Assembly (NCBI GenBank): GCA_021234535.1
Contig: CM037829.1
Span: forward strand, 31,716,962-31,780,961
From: Stichopus chloronotus
Lineage: Eukaryota; Echinodermata; Holothuroidea; Aspidochirotida; Stichopodidae
Direction: 5' to 3'
Length of the DNA stretch: 64,000 bases
Shown: positions 46,801 through 60,300 of the stretch, piece after piece
Layout of the letters: each line of letters begins with the position of its first letter
Numbering within the stretch: position 1 is the stretch's first letter
The notes under the pieces: model-generated
Told to the model about the DNA's origin: nothing
Databases searched by the model: none
The model's input: the letters and a program-made list of their open reading frames with translations, nothing else
Program-made: the position numbers and the translations under genes

Positions 46801-47524
46801 CTATCATGTGATTGGTAAGAGTGCCCCCCCCCCCCACACTCAGAGAAATTTCTGGGACGCGATGGATGTTGTTGAAAAATAACGGAGAGCATAAAAAAAA
46901 AAACCAAGAGAGGAGGGAGGGATGGTAAGTAGTTGACCGAGTTCGGGGAAAACTGGGGGAACTGGAAAACTGCCAGGCTCCATAAGTGCGAAATTTTTAT
47001 GACATTGAAAGTCGAGAAAAACTATAGATTAACAGCACAATTGAAACAATGTGTTCATATAAAGGTTCGAAACCTTTGATTCGAGGTTTCGATTGGCCAT
47101 ACATGCACCTGTTGCTTACATGAAGTATACGAGTATGCTATAGGGGCGGGAATCCGCAGCAGAACAGTCTTCGTATTTATTCACGCAGAACACATTGGCA
47201 ACACTCATCTGCAAACAGCCAATCAAAACCTTGGATATGACCGATGTCGTAGATTCTAGAAACAATGTTCCTCTATTTTTTCCAACCCTAACACTGAATT
47301 AAAATCGCCTACCCCAATTTTCATTTTTATTTTCAAGCTGAAACTGGGTCAATATCAAAGTAGGATGCAAAGGTATGTCCAGCACTCTCCACCCTACTAT
47401 TTGCCAACTGTTTCAAGAATAAATGAAACACGATGCATAATTCATTTTGATTCATCATTTCATCATTTCGATCCATCTGAAATGTATAACCATTTTCACA
47501 CATTACTGTTCATCTCATTAACTG

Positions 47525-47605
47525 AGAAATTGCAGACATGAGATCCCTATTTTTAAGCTGGGTAAATGCAGGTTGGAACACCCGGGAAGTGCCAACCGAT
47601 AGTCC
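47525..47605. repeat. Dispersed repeat copy (GCAGACATG.GATCCC family)
   Basis: TTGCAGACATGAGATCCCTA, then GCTGGGTAAATGCAG, ACACCCGGGAAGTGCC. The same block order occurs at 62985-63065, and a partial match occurs around 49318-49360. Confidence 0.55.
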
Positions 47606-49472
47606 CCAATACTTTTTAACCTTTATTGTAGGTTCATGCAGGGTGCAGGTGTCAAAGAAAGTCAATTTTGCATCATAATTGGTCAAATAAGGAGGGAAGC
47701 ACATGATCCTTTTAGGCAAAGAGGATGTTGGAGGAGCTCCATTTCCTTAGACCTTTCATCGTGCCACGTGGGCCTATCTGTGGATTGATTGATTTGAAAT
47801 CCTGGTTTAAGCTTTGGGAGGGGAAGCCCTCTCCTCATACCCCTCCCCCAGGACGACGTTCAAGGTAAGGACGATGAGTCGATTTTTCCCCTCAACAAAA
47901 CCTGGCCACGCCCCCTCAGATGCTCCCGCCCAATTGACAAGGCCGACGGACCGAAATATCACTACGCCACCTTCGATTTGCTAAAACAATCTGAATCTCC
48001 TTAATTAATTCTATCGTCCTAATTTTCAAGTAAGCGGTATGCTTTATCGAGCCTCTCGAACATCCAAGTAAAAACAAATAGTGATGATAACTGAGAACAC
48101 AACAGAAAAACTACTCCCGTGCCAAGGTTAATAGATCAAGCAAGGCTAATAGATCTCGCTGATGTACACAATTTACAGGTGGTATGAGACCTTACAAGGT
48201 TTCACAAACCACACGGAGCAGACTCGCTTTGGTCAGTGCCATACCAACCTTAACAAACTGACGATGAACATAAGCCTGCAGTACGGTCTGTTTGGTAGGG
48301 AAAGAGCATCCCTGATGAAATTATAACAGTTCTTGCCAAGCACAAGTACTGGATATACCGGTTGGTCAAACACGACAGGAAACCACAAAGACCCAAATTC
48401 TGGCAATTATCATGCCTGCATGTAATTATAGTCAACTTGGAAGTAAACTGAACGACTTTGTAGAGAATGATTTCTTTGGAGTGCAATTATTTTATCCTAT
48501 TGAACGGAAGACATTGGTCCATGTATTTTTTCTTACCCTTTTCAGTTTCATGAAAGAGGAAATCCTTGCAGTGCAAATTATAACATGGCGCTATCTCTCT
48601 ATAGAAAAGCAAAATGTGAGAAGGATATTACTGAACCAATTTCCCTACAATGGTGGGGTGGGGAAGGGGGGGGGAGTAATTACTTGCCCCTCTGCAAGTT
48701 TCAGTGACGGATTTATTGCCACTTAGTTGCTAGAATGTGTTCTGTAGCAGTTTTGCATGACCGTGATATAACCACTTTAGTTCTCAATTGTGACCCACAC
48801 CGATACTGAATAATGCACTTTGCATTTTGTACCGGAAATTATTCATTAATACGGCCATTGTTGTGGGTGGGGTGAGGGGAAGGGGAAAAGAAAGTCGGTA
48901 ACGCGACCATTTGCAAAATTTTGTCGAAATAGCAAGTTATTTGTAACTCGGTATCTCGACAATTTGCAAAAACTTTTTTCGAGATGTCGAGTTAGCCCAA
49001 ATCGGTAAATCGAGGATGTACCCTTATGTCCGCCGTAAATACAGGAGAGGGTCAAACAGTGTTTATGTCAGCAAGTTCAATTTGACAAAATCATATAGTG
49101 AACGAGTCGTTTGCCGTTAAAATTTGTTACGGTTTACAGGAGAGTTACATAGTGATCAAAGTAGTCTGTATAGAAGAACCTACAAACGGATTCAATGCCC
49201 CCCCCCCCCCGCCTCATCCCCGTCACACAGCTTTCATCCTTCAGGGTATCGATTCCCATATAACTCACCGTCGAGGTTCTCGGATGCAATAGGGTGGGGG
49301 ATAAAAATATGACCAGGGTACATGCAGTTTAGAACAACGAGGGGAGTGCCGTTTCTGCGGGCCATTCTGTGGTCTTGTAGAGCCAAAAATTTCTTGGGCG
49401 ATCTGCTACAACTGATGGTAATGCTCCACGTTGTCAGTCCTGCGGCCTCAGTCCGCCCTTCCCTAGATATAT

Positions 49473-49513
49473 AAAATTAGAAACAGACTGTTTCACATTC
49501 TGTTTCTAATTTT
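49473..49513. repeat. Perfect 15-bp inverted repeat (hairpin)
   Basis: AAAATTAGAAACAGA at 49473-49487 is mirrored exactly by TCTGTTTCTAATTTT at 49499-49513 with an 11-nt loop. It sits directly upstream of a 17-bp tandem repeat. Confidence 0.85.
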
Positions 49514-49536
49514 ACTGCATGTTGTAGAACAACATG

Positions 49537-49611
49537 AACAATTAACAATTGTGAACAATTAACAATTGTGAACAATTAACAGTTGTGAACAATTGTGAAC
49601 AAGTAACAATT
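49537..49611. repeat. 17-bp tandem repeat (AACAATTAACAATTGTG)
   Basis: Three to four copies of AACAATTAACAATTGTG with a shortened last unit. Each unit contains the self-complementary CAATTG. It adjoins the hairpin at 49473-49513. Confidence 0.8.
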
Positions 49612-51155
49612 CTCTACTTAGCTGGCTCATATTGTTTTCTGCTCTCCCTCAAGAAGGTTCCAGGGGAACCGAAAAATTCGAATAAATTTTCTATTGTTTT
49701 GTACTCTTCAAGTCAACCAGTTATGTTTCGAGTAACTCTCCAAAACCTATAGGAGCGCTGCCAGTGATCACATAATCTATTCTCCACATTATGTCGCTTT
49801 TTAAGCATGGAGCATTCGCCCAACTCCAGTGCTAATTTGGTTGTTTATGTATAAATATCAGGGAAATTTCGAAATTTACATTCATAGATAAGCAGTGCTG
49901 AGCACTCCATGAAAACCTGGAAGATTATGACCATTAATGAAAATTTTAAAGGCTGTATCTCATCACCCTAAGCTATACTTTCACATTCCAGAAATCAAAA
50001 TTCTCAACTGGTTTCTGCACTTTAAGTGGTTTGCTGTTCCGTGCATGGATTTACCTAGAACTCTGCAGAGTCTGCTTGGGATGGAAAGTTTCTGTAAATC
50101 TTGGTTCTGCCACCTCTGAACACCCACACTGTATTGCTCTTCCGGAAGTGTTTACTCCCCCCCCCCCCCACACTGATAGCTGCCCTCGGCGGACGGCGAT
50201 CACAGGGAAACGCTATTAGTAGATGAGTACATATCCTCGGTTTGGTAGAAGTAGGCTGCAGCTCAAATTGTGAGGAATGTATCAAAGGAGGAGAATTCAT
50301 TCGCCGAGAAAGACTTTGCAAAGTCTAGAATTCACCTCAACAGCCAGCGCTCTACACCTTGGGTGTCATATCCATGGAAAACACTCTTATTGGGTTGAGC
50401 AGTCTGATTCCGTTATGCCACGCCCATAGGGAAATCCCCCACTGCATCTAGGTACGGTAGTGGAAAGTTCCATATAAGGAAGGAAACAGCTTGTTTTAGG
50501 GCTACATAGACAGACATTTTGTAATATGAGAGGAAAGAAATAATTCATGAGAATAATAAGTATGAGAGTTTTTCCTTAGGATATATAAACTGACAATGAA
50601 TGTAATTTCGTTACATGCTTGATATTTTTTTAAAGCAAAGTAGGTTATCTTTGATTAGAGTTCGTGTTCAAATTTCGTCCCACTAAGACATCCGTACAAA
50701 ACCAGAACCCTTGGCCAGCTATAGCTAGCTAGCGGAATTGCGCGCGACATGTTCTAACAAGACGACCACTATGCATCACTAATAATAGCACATGGTACGT
50801 GTATTGATGGCTACAAAGCTGACAAAAAATTGTCTGAAAATTGCAAACGATCCGTCCGCGGACAGATTTAATGATCCCCTGAGAGTGTCCGGTTTCTTTT
50901 GGCCTACAAAATGATGCTGATGATAGGCTGAATCCTTAACGGAACTTGAAAAGTGAACTCCGCTGATAACTTGAATACTAGACTGGAGTACCCTTCTATA
51001 TTGGTAGTAGCCTAACTCACTAATACAGTTTCAGGTCTAACATTTGTACATGGTACCACTTCCACTAGTCACTACCAGCAAAGACAGCGGAGATTTCGCA
51101 ACCTCGGGCTGAAGCATGTATGGCAGTATTATGGTAGTTGTACCTTGAGTTTGAC

Positions 51156-51303
51156 ATGGCTGTAGCAGAAATTTCTACAAAACTGTTTGATCTTCACGGT
51201 TTGCTAAAATCTTCAAGTGACAGCCAAGCTGCAGAGGAGGCACAGAACGTTTTAGTGGACCTCAGCCATGTACTTTTGCGACCACTCTCAGACGCCGACC
51301 AGG
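51156..51303 (+). CDS. PRKDC: PRKDC coding exon 1
   Basis: Encodes MAVAEISTKLFDLHGLLKSS, then SDSQAAEEAQNVLVDLSHVL and LRPLSDADQ. The in-frame TAG 21 nt upstream fixes the ATG. The donor is CAGG/GTATAT, phase 1. It is about the length of the human N-terminus before the first conserved helix. Confidence 0.88.
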
Positions 51304-54300
51304 GTATATACTGTATTATGCATTTATTCTTCAGCTCAGCTAGGCCTATGATTGGGGATTTTGTGCCACCTGGCGAATGAAGTTTATTGTAATTTTCTGA
51401 ATGCTTAGCAAAAGATGATTGACAATGTGACAAAATTTTCTGCAAAATAAGCCAGTTTTATGATGCCTAATTTATTGAAGGGTATGGAGAAAACACCTAC
51501 TGACCGAGGCCTAAGGAGAAGCTCCCCAGGATCTTTCAATTTAAGTGTATTGTACACCAGATTGACAGGCATTTTCATTGACACCGACTGCCCTATACAC
51601 ATTGTGCCATTGGTTTGATGCCACTTTTAAGACAGCGTCTGTCTGACGACCACTAGGTTGCCGTTTGCAAAGCAGTTTGACGTTTGATTGATGTCTCCAA
51701 AGATGGCTGTCTGACATTGTTTCGCCCCAAGTCTGACCATTCAAAGTCCATTTGATGTCAGCAAAAAGACTTCCATCTGACATAGCTTTTCAGTCGCAAA
51801 TAGGATTTTCATTAAAATGTCGGACTTACCCATGATTACTACCTGACCTCAGTCCGACTGATGGGACCAACAATTAACGTCCAACCAGTGGCAACATGTT
51901 TACAGGGTGCAGACTGATAAATCAGAAAGAAAAAGCATTATCATTTTGAAAACTACTTAATGTGACCTACATTGGTCTAGCTGTCAAATTCCTTAGGACT
52001 GTAGTAGCTACCTATAGTACCATTGTACAACAACATTCATCATTCCTTTATGTCAGTATGCTTCATAAAATGCCACTAATTACATATAATACCACCAGTA
52101 AGGCATAATAGTAATCCAGCGTGTCATATGCTGAAAGTGTTGAAAACAAGTAATGCCTTTTGCAATTGTGTTGTCTGTGGTCCCTATAGGGTTAGTGCAT
52201 CACATTTGAACTAACAATCATGAAAATTGATTTACACACCCAGAGTCATGAGATCTGCTATGCACCTTATTTGCATGATGTATGACACCTAGTACACATG
52301 TTCCTTAACACCTATATTGTGAGGTATTTACTGTCCACAAAGTAATTATCATACTACCTTAGCAAGCATACATACTGCGTTGTATCTTTCATCCATCTCT
52401 GATTCATGTTTGCCAGAGCTTGGACACAAAACTGAACCTAAGATTAACATGCATTGAACCATTGCAACATTGCCAAACTGTACTGTATCTCTACCTTTCT
52501 AAGTGCATGATGGAGCTAAAAATGCTTTTAACTTCATGCTAAGTTTTTTTCCCTCTGCATTGGAACCAATATTCTCTGATCAGAATCAAGTGTAGTTCTG
52601 TGATCCCATGTGAACATGGAAAAGGACAGATGATTTTTGCAAATTAATGTTTTCATGTGTCTAAATTGAAACACATGAAATAAAAAAAAAATAAATTCAC
52701 ATTATAGGAGGTTCAATGTATGTTACCATGAAGATGCTCAAGTAAAGTGTGGCTGTGGCACCAAATTAAACTTGTTTGAATGTAACTTAGTAAGCTTTTT
52801 TGACTGTTAGTTGCAAGTCTGAATTCTTTAAACTGGTTATTTACTGCATTTTGCCTCCCCTTGCAGCCTGTCATGTGACAATGGTGTCACATAGGCTGTA
52901 TGAAGTGCAAGTATTTTCTTCAATGTAGGATGGAAGTCATTTTTCTTTGTTCTGGTTCCTCTCAGTTGATTAATTCTTGTATCAAATATTCAGTTTATCA
53001 TATTCTAATTTTACATTAACTTACGTTCTTTGTATATATGCATGATGTAATCAGCAGTGATACTGTAATTCTTCATACATTGTTCTCATCATGTAGCATT
53101 TGCTGTCTCAGAAGTCTTCCACACAGATAGAGGTATACTGAACTTGCTTAAAGGAGCTGCAGCTAAAGAAGAGGTAAGGAAAACATAAGATAAATAATCA
53201 ATGTTCGTTGTATGTATGTATTTACATCCCTGTGCAAAATATTTCCTCAGTTATTTGCAACTTAACCCATCAGAGATTTTTCACAGAAAGCAGGTCTAGA
53301 AGAAGTAGTGGTTGTTTGCAGTTGTTTTTAGCTTCACATCAGTGATTAATCAACTTGGCGAAAGGATCAGACACATGTTTCTTAAAGTTACATCACCATA
53401 ATAAACCAGAATTGTAATTGATGATAACTTAGATGACAGACCTAAGCACTGAAAGAGAAAATGATTTTGATTACAGTTCTCACAAAAAGGCAAGCAAGTG
53501 GGTCTACCGTTTGTGATTTAGGCGTGTCTGTACGTGTAGACCCATGTGTACCCTTTCTGCTCGTGTGGCAGTGTGTGCATGTACATGTGCGTTCAGGTAA
53601 GTACTACGTCTGCATCTCAAGGTGAATTTATGAATTAAGGCCCACCCTCTTTGTTCAGAAGTGTCTGTATGTATCACTTTGCTCCGGAAATTATGTTCAG
53701 TTGTGGCTGTACCTGGGAGTAGATTGTGTGTGATGTTTAAGTTGCTTGTGAAAGTCACTTCGAGAAAGGTAGCTACAGCAGATCTTGTATCTGGCATGAG
53801 AGCTGTCCTAAGTAGAATGCAGACCCTCCTCTTACTGATAGAGGTCAAAGGTCATTCCAGGTCAATACATAGCAAATCTTAAAGTCCAAGTAAATATGCC
53901 ATTGAACAGATTTCAAGAATGGCAGCTTGGACAGATGTGGTATTTGGGATGTACTAGATTTTGATAATTCAGTCAAAGGTGAGAACCTTTAATCATGATA
54001 TCTTGCCACAGAATGTAAGAAGACTAAATCACATGGAGCAAAGAATCCTAACTATATGTTTGATAAATCCACAGTTTTTTAGTAGTGTTATATTCCCTTA
54101 CAAGTTATTACAGTATGGCAGTATCAAACACGAAACTTTGGCGTGTAAGCAGCAATTGCATTGTAAATGTACCTTGATGAGTACAATATACCATAACGTT
54201 TGCACTGGGTCCAAACTTGAACCTGGGTGCTTGAGATCCATGGTCAGTCATGTTCCATGTATCTGAAAATACAACTTTCCTTAGGTTCTTTGTGAATCCA

Positions 54301-57300
54301 TAACACAAGTGTTTGCTTTCATGTTAATACAATACCATGTACCTTCTGTAGGGGCCTACAGTAACAATGAAGTGCTCTTAGAAAAAGTGACATATTTATT
54401 TAAGCTTTAGGATTTGTCAGCCATCACATGGTCGGTATGTGTGATGTAGGACTGAATGGTGTCTTCCTTTTTGCACTTTTCTGTGTTCTCTGCAATTTTT
54501 TATGTTTGTTCTGTTAATGTCTTCATTCAGTAATATATTCTTCATTTGTGAAACTACGGTATGGTTTCATCGCCAAATACTTGATCAAAGGTGTGCTGTA
54601 GCCATCGATGCAAACAATGTGAATAACAACGACCAAACCAGATTTGACGATACTGCGTCTTAGCTGGTTGCTATCATTATTTACAACAATAATTCATTTC
54701 CTGAACTTTGGGAGAGACAGTGTTTCCTGAAAGTGAGAATGGTAAATTGTGCAAACAAAAATGTGTGCATAGTTTCAGATGGAAATAATCAGTTTGTTTT
54801 ACAGAAAAAAAATTCATAATTTGTGATTTGTGAATACAGAATAATAGATTATCCAAGATAAGGAAGGATGTTGGTTAACTTTTTAAGAAATAAGATTCTA
54901 CAGATAGATTTCTTACTACATTCACTAGTTGAATGTTGCTCAAGAATACTTTGTTTATTCAGACCTTCAAAAATCTGAAGAGTCCATCTTTTGTAATTCA
55001 TTGTATGTACTATGTTTTGGAGAAATGAAGTTACTGCTGATGTTTATTGATTGAATGGTTTTAGCAATGGGTAAAGCTATTTCTCTGCATGCCATGTTGG
55101 TACAAATGTTGTAAAGTCCTATTTCCCTTAAAAAAAAAAGAGACATGAGAAGCACAACTGGGGAATAAGCTCTAGTTACCACTTCATTGGTACCCTCATA
55201 CTTGAAATTGTGGGAATTAAGAACTGCTCGATGAAAGGAGAAACCTGGTGTAAAACGAGTGTCAAGATTTTGTCACAAAGGTTAATGTGAGATAAATACT
55301 GTGAGATAAGTAATGTTAGATAAATAATGTGAGTAAATACTGTATCTTTTGAAGTGTCTTTTAGTCCTCTATTTTTTTTTGTTCAATGAAATAATTTTCT
55401 ACGTAGTTCGCAGGTTGCAAGGAACAAGCTTTAAAACTGATTGGAGGATTCCTGAAGAAGAAACACCACCATCTCATACAACATGCCGTTGGAATCAAGG
55501 ACACCTGCATCGCCCTCTATTTACGAGATAAATCCTCCAAAGCCAAGACGTCCGCTCTGGAGGTTCTTACAGAGGTTCGTTTTTCACATGTGAGATTTGT
55601 CCTTTAGTGATGTCGTACATATGCCATAATTATGAGCACTTCCCGCATGGGTCCCTCGCTGAGGGAATTTTTAAAGACACTCAAAGTATCCCCAACTTCT
55701 CGAGACAGGTAATTTCAGCATTTGTCATATTCACTAATTGACATTTAGGGTCAGTGAAGACCACCGTACACTGCCTCAACCAGATTGCAATGCAAAAAAG
55801 TCATTGCGACTGGCTGTCAGGTTTGAGTCACAACTTTTCAGTGCGTGTCAAAATTTGCTTGGGAAAAACGTTTGATGTTTGTTGTGAAATTTTGAAGCTG
55901 TTGCATTTGAGTTGAGTCACGTCATGCCAGTGTGCACTTTTCTCTGACCTGGCTGTGAGAGGATGCATTTTGGACTTCAGGTGATGGTCCTTTATATCAA
56001 AATGCCCCCCCCCCCATATGGACAAAGAGGTTCAACCCATTGAGTTGAATCTGATCACTTCAATGTACTGCTAGCATGGACTGGACCGAATTTCACTGAA
56101 ACCCGGCGCACCTGTCTAAAACTTGTTTGGCGACAAGTCGCAAGGAGGTTTGTTGCATTTCAGTCTGGTCGAAGCAATGGATGGTAGCCTCAAGGATCAA
56201 AGTGTGCAGACCTTTGTGAATTTGATATCCCAAGAGAGCAAACCTGAACATGAGTAGCAACTTGTTATGTATGTGGACCACATCAAGAAGGAGAAAGCAT
56301 TTGATTAAAAGGAGGTTAATGGTCATTTGAGTTGGCTGACCTGAGTCAAATTTTGGAGAAAACCATTCCAAGAGAATGGAACAATAAGGGAGGCTTCAGC
56401 AATTCTGCTAAGTAGAGTGTAAATGTTGTGTGCTAAGGATTAGAGGTATGCAGCCTCTAAAGGATCCACACCACTTGAGATCAAGTGGGCTCAATTTGTG
56501 TAAACATAATGTTTCAAGTTGAGAAGCATGGAGCATTCTTTCATTTCTTTTTTAATTTTTCTACTTTTTGTGTCTTTAATAATTCATTTTAGGTTTTGCA
56601 GTTTGCCTCCAATCAAGAGGGCAAAGTCGACTTGAATGTCTCGGCAATCATCAAGAGATTTTTTGAAGCATTGATGCAGTCAAGCAGGGGGACACAAGGA
56701 GGTAATCCACCCTATCTAATCAGGTGACTGGGGGTCATATTAGCTATGCTACGCTGCATTGTCATTAATAGGCTGCATTGGCTCGCTTGTTTGAGCAGGT
56801 CACATGTGGCTTTCGAACTGTGGAGGAATGCTGTTATTAAAGGAATTCTCTGCAAGCACTAATGCCTTTAAAAATTGTGCAAACAGTTGTATGCAAATTT
56901 TATTTACCATTTTTAATTTTGGAAAATATATCACAAAATTCAGAAAGTTACTTATTGCGGTAAATATTGGTAGCAAGCGGGTGTGACATGGTGCTGACAA
57001 ATCCAGTTTGTTCATTGTTATTGTTGTTTGCATCCATGGTTACAGCATGGCTCTCATCAAGTATTTGTTGAGGAAACTTTGGTTTCACAAATGAAAAAAA
57101 TATATTTAACTGAATGTAGATATGAGGTTTTTACAATTGCCCAATGGAAGAGGGTTTGCATTGTAAAACTTTTGCTGGGAGCACAAAAGTTGCAAAAAGG
57201 GAAAATGGCATTTGTCAGCCCTATGTCACACATAGCTACCTGTGATGGTAGACAAATATTAAGACTTGTACTAAACTCCAACTTTCAAAGTCATATTTCA

Positions 57301-60300
57301 CAAACTAAGGCAGCTTCTACAGGCAAAATCGTTTAAATGATAGGATGGAAAAATATCTCATGTATTGCATTTAATTTTCTTGTCGTTGGAAAATTCTTTT
57401 AGAGTTCTCTGTATAATTGTAGGTAATTTAGTCATTACATTTTTTTGCGGTCTTTCTACAAATGATCCCTAAATGACTCTCCATGGAATATCCTGCAATG
57501 TGTTTAGGCTCGTGTGCTTTTAAGATTCATGTTCATTTTCTGCCTTTTTTTTGTTTTTTTTTTGTTTTTAAGTCAAGTACGGTCTCTGTGTGCTGCTGGG
57601 TGTGATTTCAGAGCTCTTCCCTGAAGATATGCTACCATATGGTGAAAAACTGACTGGAATTTATGTCAGCATGCTGAAACAACAGGTAATAACATCAGAA
57701 CTTCCATTTTTGATACTCTTCAACTTTAAAATGTAGATTGAAGTTGTAATGGTGACCCTGAGGAGCCTGATCCTTAGAATTCCCTCCATTTATGAATCCT
57801 TGTAGAACCAGAAAGAAATCTGTGCCCTCCACTCATAAATGGCTTCTCATCATGTCTCGAGCAGGGAAACGTGTTAGAACATTTCAAAGTTTGTATGTAG
57901 GTAAGTGTCAGTGAGTAGATGACCTTCATGGCTCTTTTCATGGAAGTCAGCTGGGGTCAAAATCTGAAAACTAAGTTGTAAGTACAGTATCACAGATCTC
58001 AGACTTGCCTTAACTTCAAACTTTATACAGCAGGTAGCGCTTGGTCAGTAGGTCGTCCAGATTCTTTTTTTCTGCACATGTCTACAAGATTTTTCCTGAG
58101 ACTCTTAAACAGTTCCGACACCTTAGGAGGAACAGTAACCTAAATATTAGTGCAGAGTTTTATAACGTTATTGATGATTCCATTAAATGAGGTTCCACCA
58201 TGCTTGCCATCAATAAAATACCACTGCTGAATTTACTTTCCAAACTGATTATTTTAAATTTTGAACTTCCTCAGATGACGTCAAAGACCAAGAAACCCGA
58301 GATGACGACGATAGCAGGATGTTTGGTGGGCTTGTCTCGCACTTTGGTCAACTTTACACAGTCAGTGGAGGAAGGTATGTCACTACTTGGCAAATCACTG
58401 AATTTGGGGTATGAGGTGGATGTACGTCTGCCCAAAATATTTGTCAGGTCGCCATATTTGTTGGCTGCACAACACTGCTGACGTTATAATTGAGTTGTTC
58501 TTAATTTAAAAGGTGTCCTGCGCAATCTCTCGTTGAAATTTATTGAGCAGTATTACACTGAAAATGCTGACCGAAAAAGTGATGATGGCGCACTGTCAAG
58601 AAGGTGGTGACGGGTGTTTGATCGAGTCAGTTGTAAAGAGACAATGGGGTTTAGAAAAATACTGATGACACACTGAGAAAGGGTTGCTGATGGTAGCAGA
58701 GATTCTTTGAGGCAGTTGTCAACAGACCTGTGATTGAGTCTAATTGTATCTGATTTAGTCTAAGTGTATTTGATCGAGTCTAATCATATTTGATTGAGTC
58801 TAATCGTATTTGATTGAATCTAATCATATTTGATTGGGTTTAATCGTATTTGATTGAGTCCAATCGTAATGGCGCACTGTCAAGAGGTGCTATTGGTAGC
58901 AAGAGTTGATTGAGAGAATGACAAAGGAACATGGTGTAAAGGTAGCTCTGCTAATACGGAAGTGCTCGCGAAGTTCACGGAGAAAGACAATTGGTTGAGA
59001 GAGTCCCTAAAACTGAGAAAAAATTAAATACTGCTCGTGAGTGGAAGTGAAGGAAAGGCAAGTCACTGAATCCCAAGATTGTGTTAATTGCTGTGTGATG
59101 TAACATGTTTAATGCTATACCTTGTTTCATGCATTCACTCGCGACATCAGTCTGATAATTAGGATCTTAATTTTGTTTCTCCTCAAGATGGAAAGTACAC
59201 CTCAGACATTTACAAATTTGCCAGCATGGCAGTCGAACCTTCTGTTGACCTGCAGAGATACAGTGTACCTGAGGCTGGCCTCAAACTCTTTGGAATGCAC
59301 GCTCCCCAGTTTGGTCCTCTTTTGTACAAAGATTATCAGGTAAATCATGTTTGTGTTTCATGTTTGTGAAGAATAAAGAGCGGCATTGTTAAAGTGGCAG
59401 ACATTGCTCAGTTCAGAGCCGGATGGCAACATCTTAGTCTGTAGACTTTGCTGATGATTAACTTGGCATGTTGCATATGTTGATTACGGTCTTACCCACT
59501 GATCCACAAATTAGGTGTGTGTCTTCACAAATCACCTGTTGCATACTGACCACTCCATTTTACCACTTCTAAGCAAATCGTTGAAAGTGTATCGTTAATG
59601 GCACAGCCATTGATGCTACGTGACTTGGTACATTAATGTTCATTTTCTGGTCAATGTATTCGTAAGGCCTGACTTGCTTTGCTGTGAAAAGGATCCGTCT
59701 TTTGATTACCAAACCAGAAAGTCCACTTCATAGCTCGCCCTGGTCTTTAGTAACTCCGTATGTTTGTTGTGATGTAATGAAAGTTACGGGATTGTCCTTT
59801 TATTCAAGAAGGTCTTAATGCTGTGTGTGCATGTTACTTTTGACATCCTTGATCATGTGTAGTCCAAGATGAAGACCTGGAATTTGCACAGTCATGCATA
59901 ACATTTTAGTGTAAGCTTACTTTCATTTACATTTTAGGATCCATGTTGCATGGATCCTTATCATACCCAACATATCAATCCCTCTCTTTGTTAATAAATG
60001 GAGTGGCCTGTGCACATCACCTTTCCAATTTAGCATCGCATCACTTTGTCGTGCAGAACTGTCCTCTGTGTGCAAAGCAGAGTGAAAAAGATTGCCGTTG
60101 ATGACTGCACGAAGCCTAAATGTACACGAAATTGAAAGTGGTAAGAGATTGGAATGGAACATTAAAGTTTTTAGCCTGGTGCAAAGGTTGTCTGGAAACC
60201 TGTGGCGTCAGCACTAGTCAACATAATATTTTCGTATGCAAAACTTGCTGAAACAATAATGCATCACTTTAGGCGGCAGTCAGTGAACAGCGGCGCCATC

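Larger units (their letters stand above)
41798..51155. other. Divergent intergenic region between SLC26A11 copy A and PRKDC
   Basis: About 9.4 kb with no gene I can support. It must hold the 5' ends of both flanking genes. Contents: candidate UTR exon 44508-44690, GCGCCA-hairpin repeat 43310-43410, TTAA element 45293-45885, palindrome cluster 46426-46800, dispersed repeats near 47525 and 49320, the hairpin plus 17-bp repeat at 49473-49611, and four C runs of 12-13 bases (46083, 46824, 49198, 50157). Confidence 0.6.
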
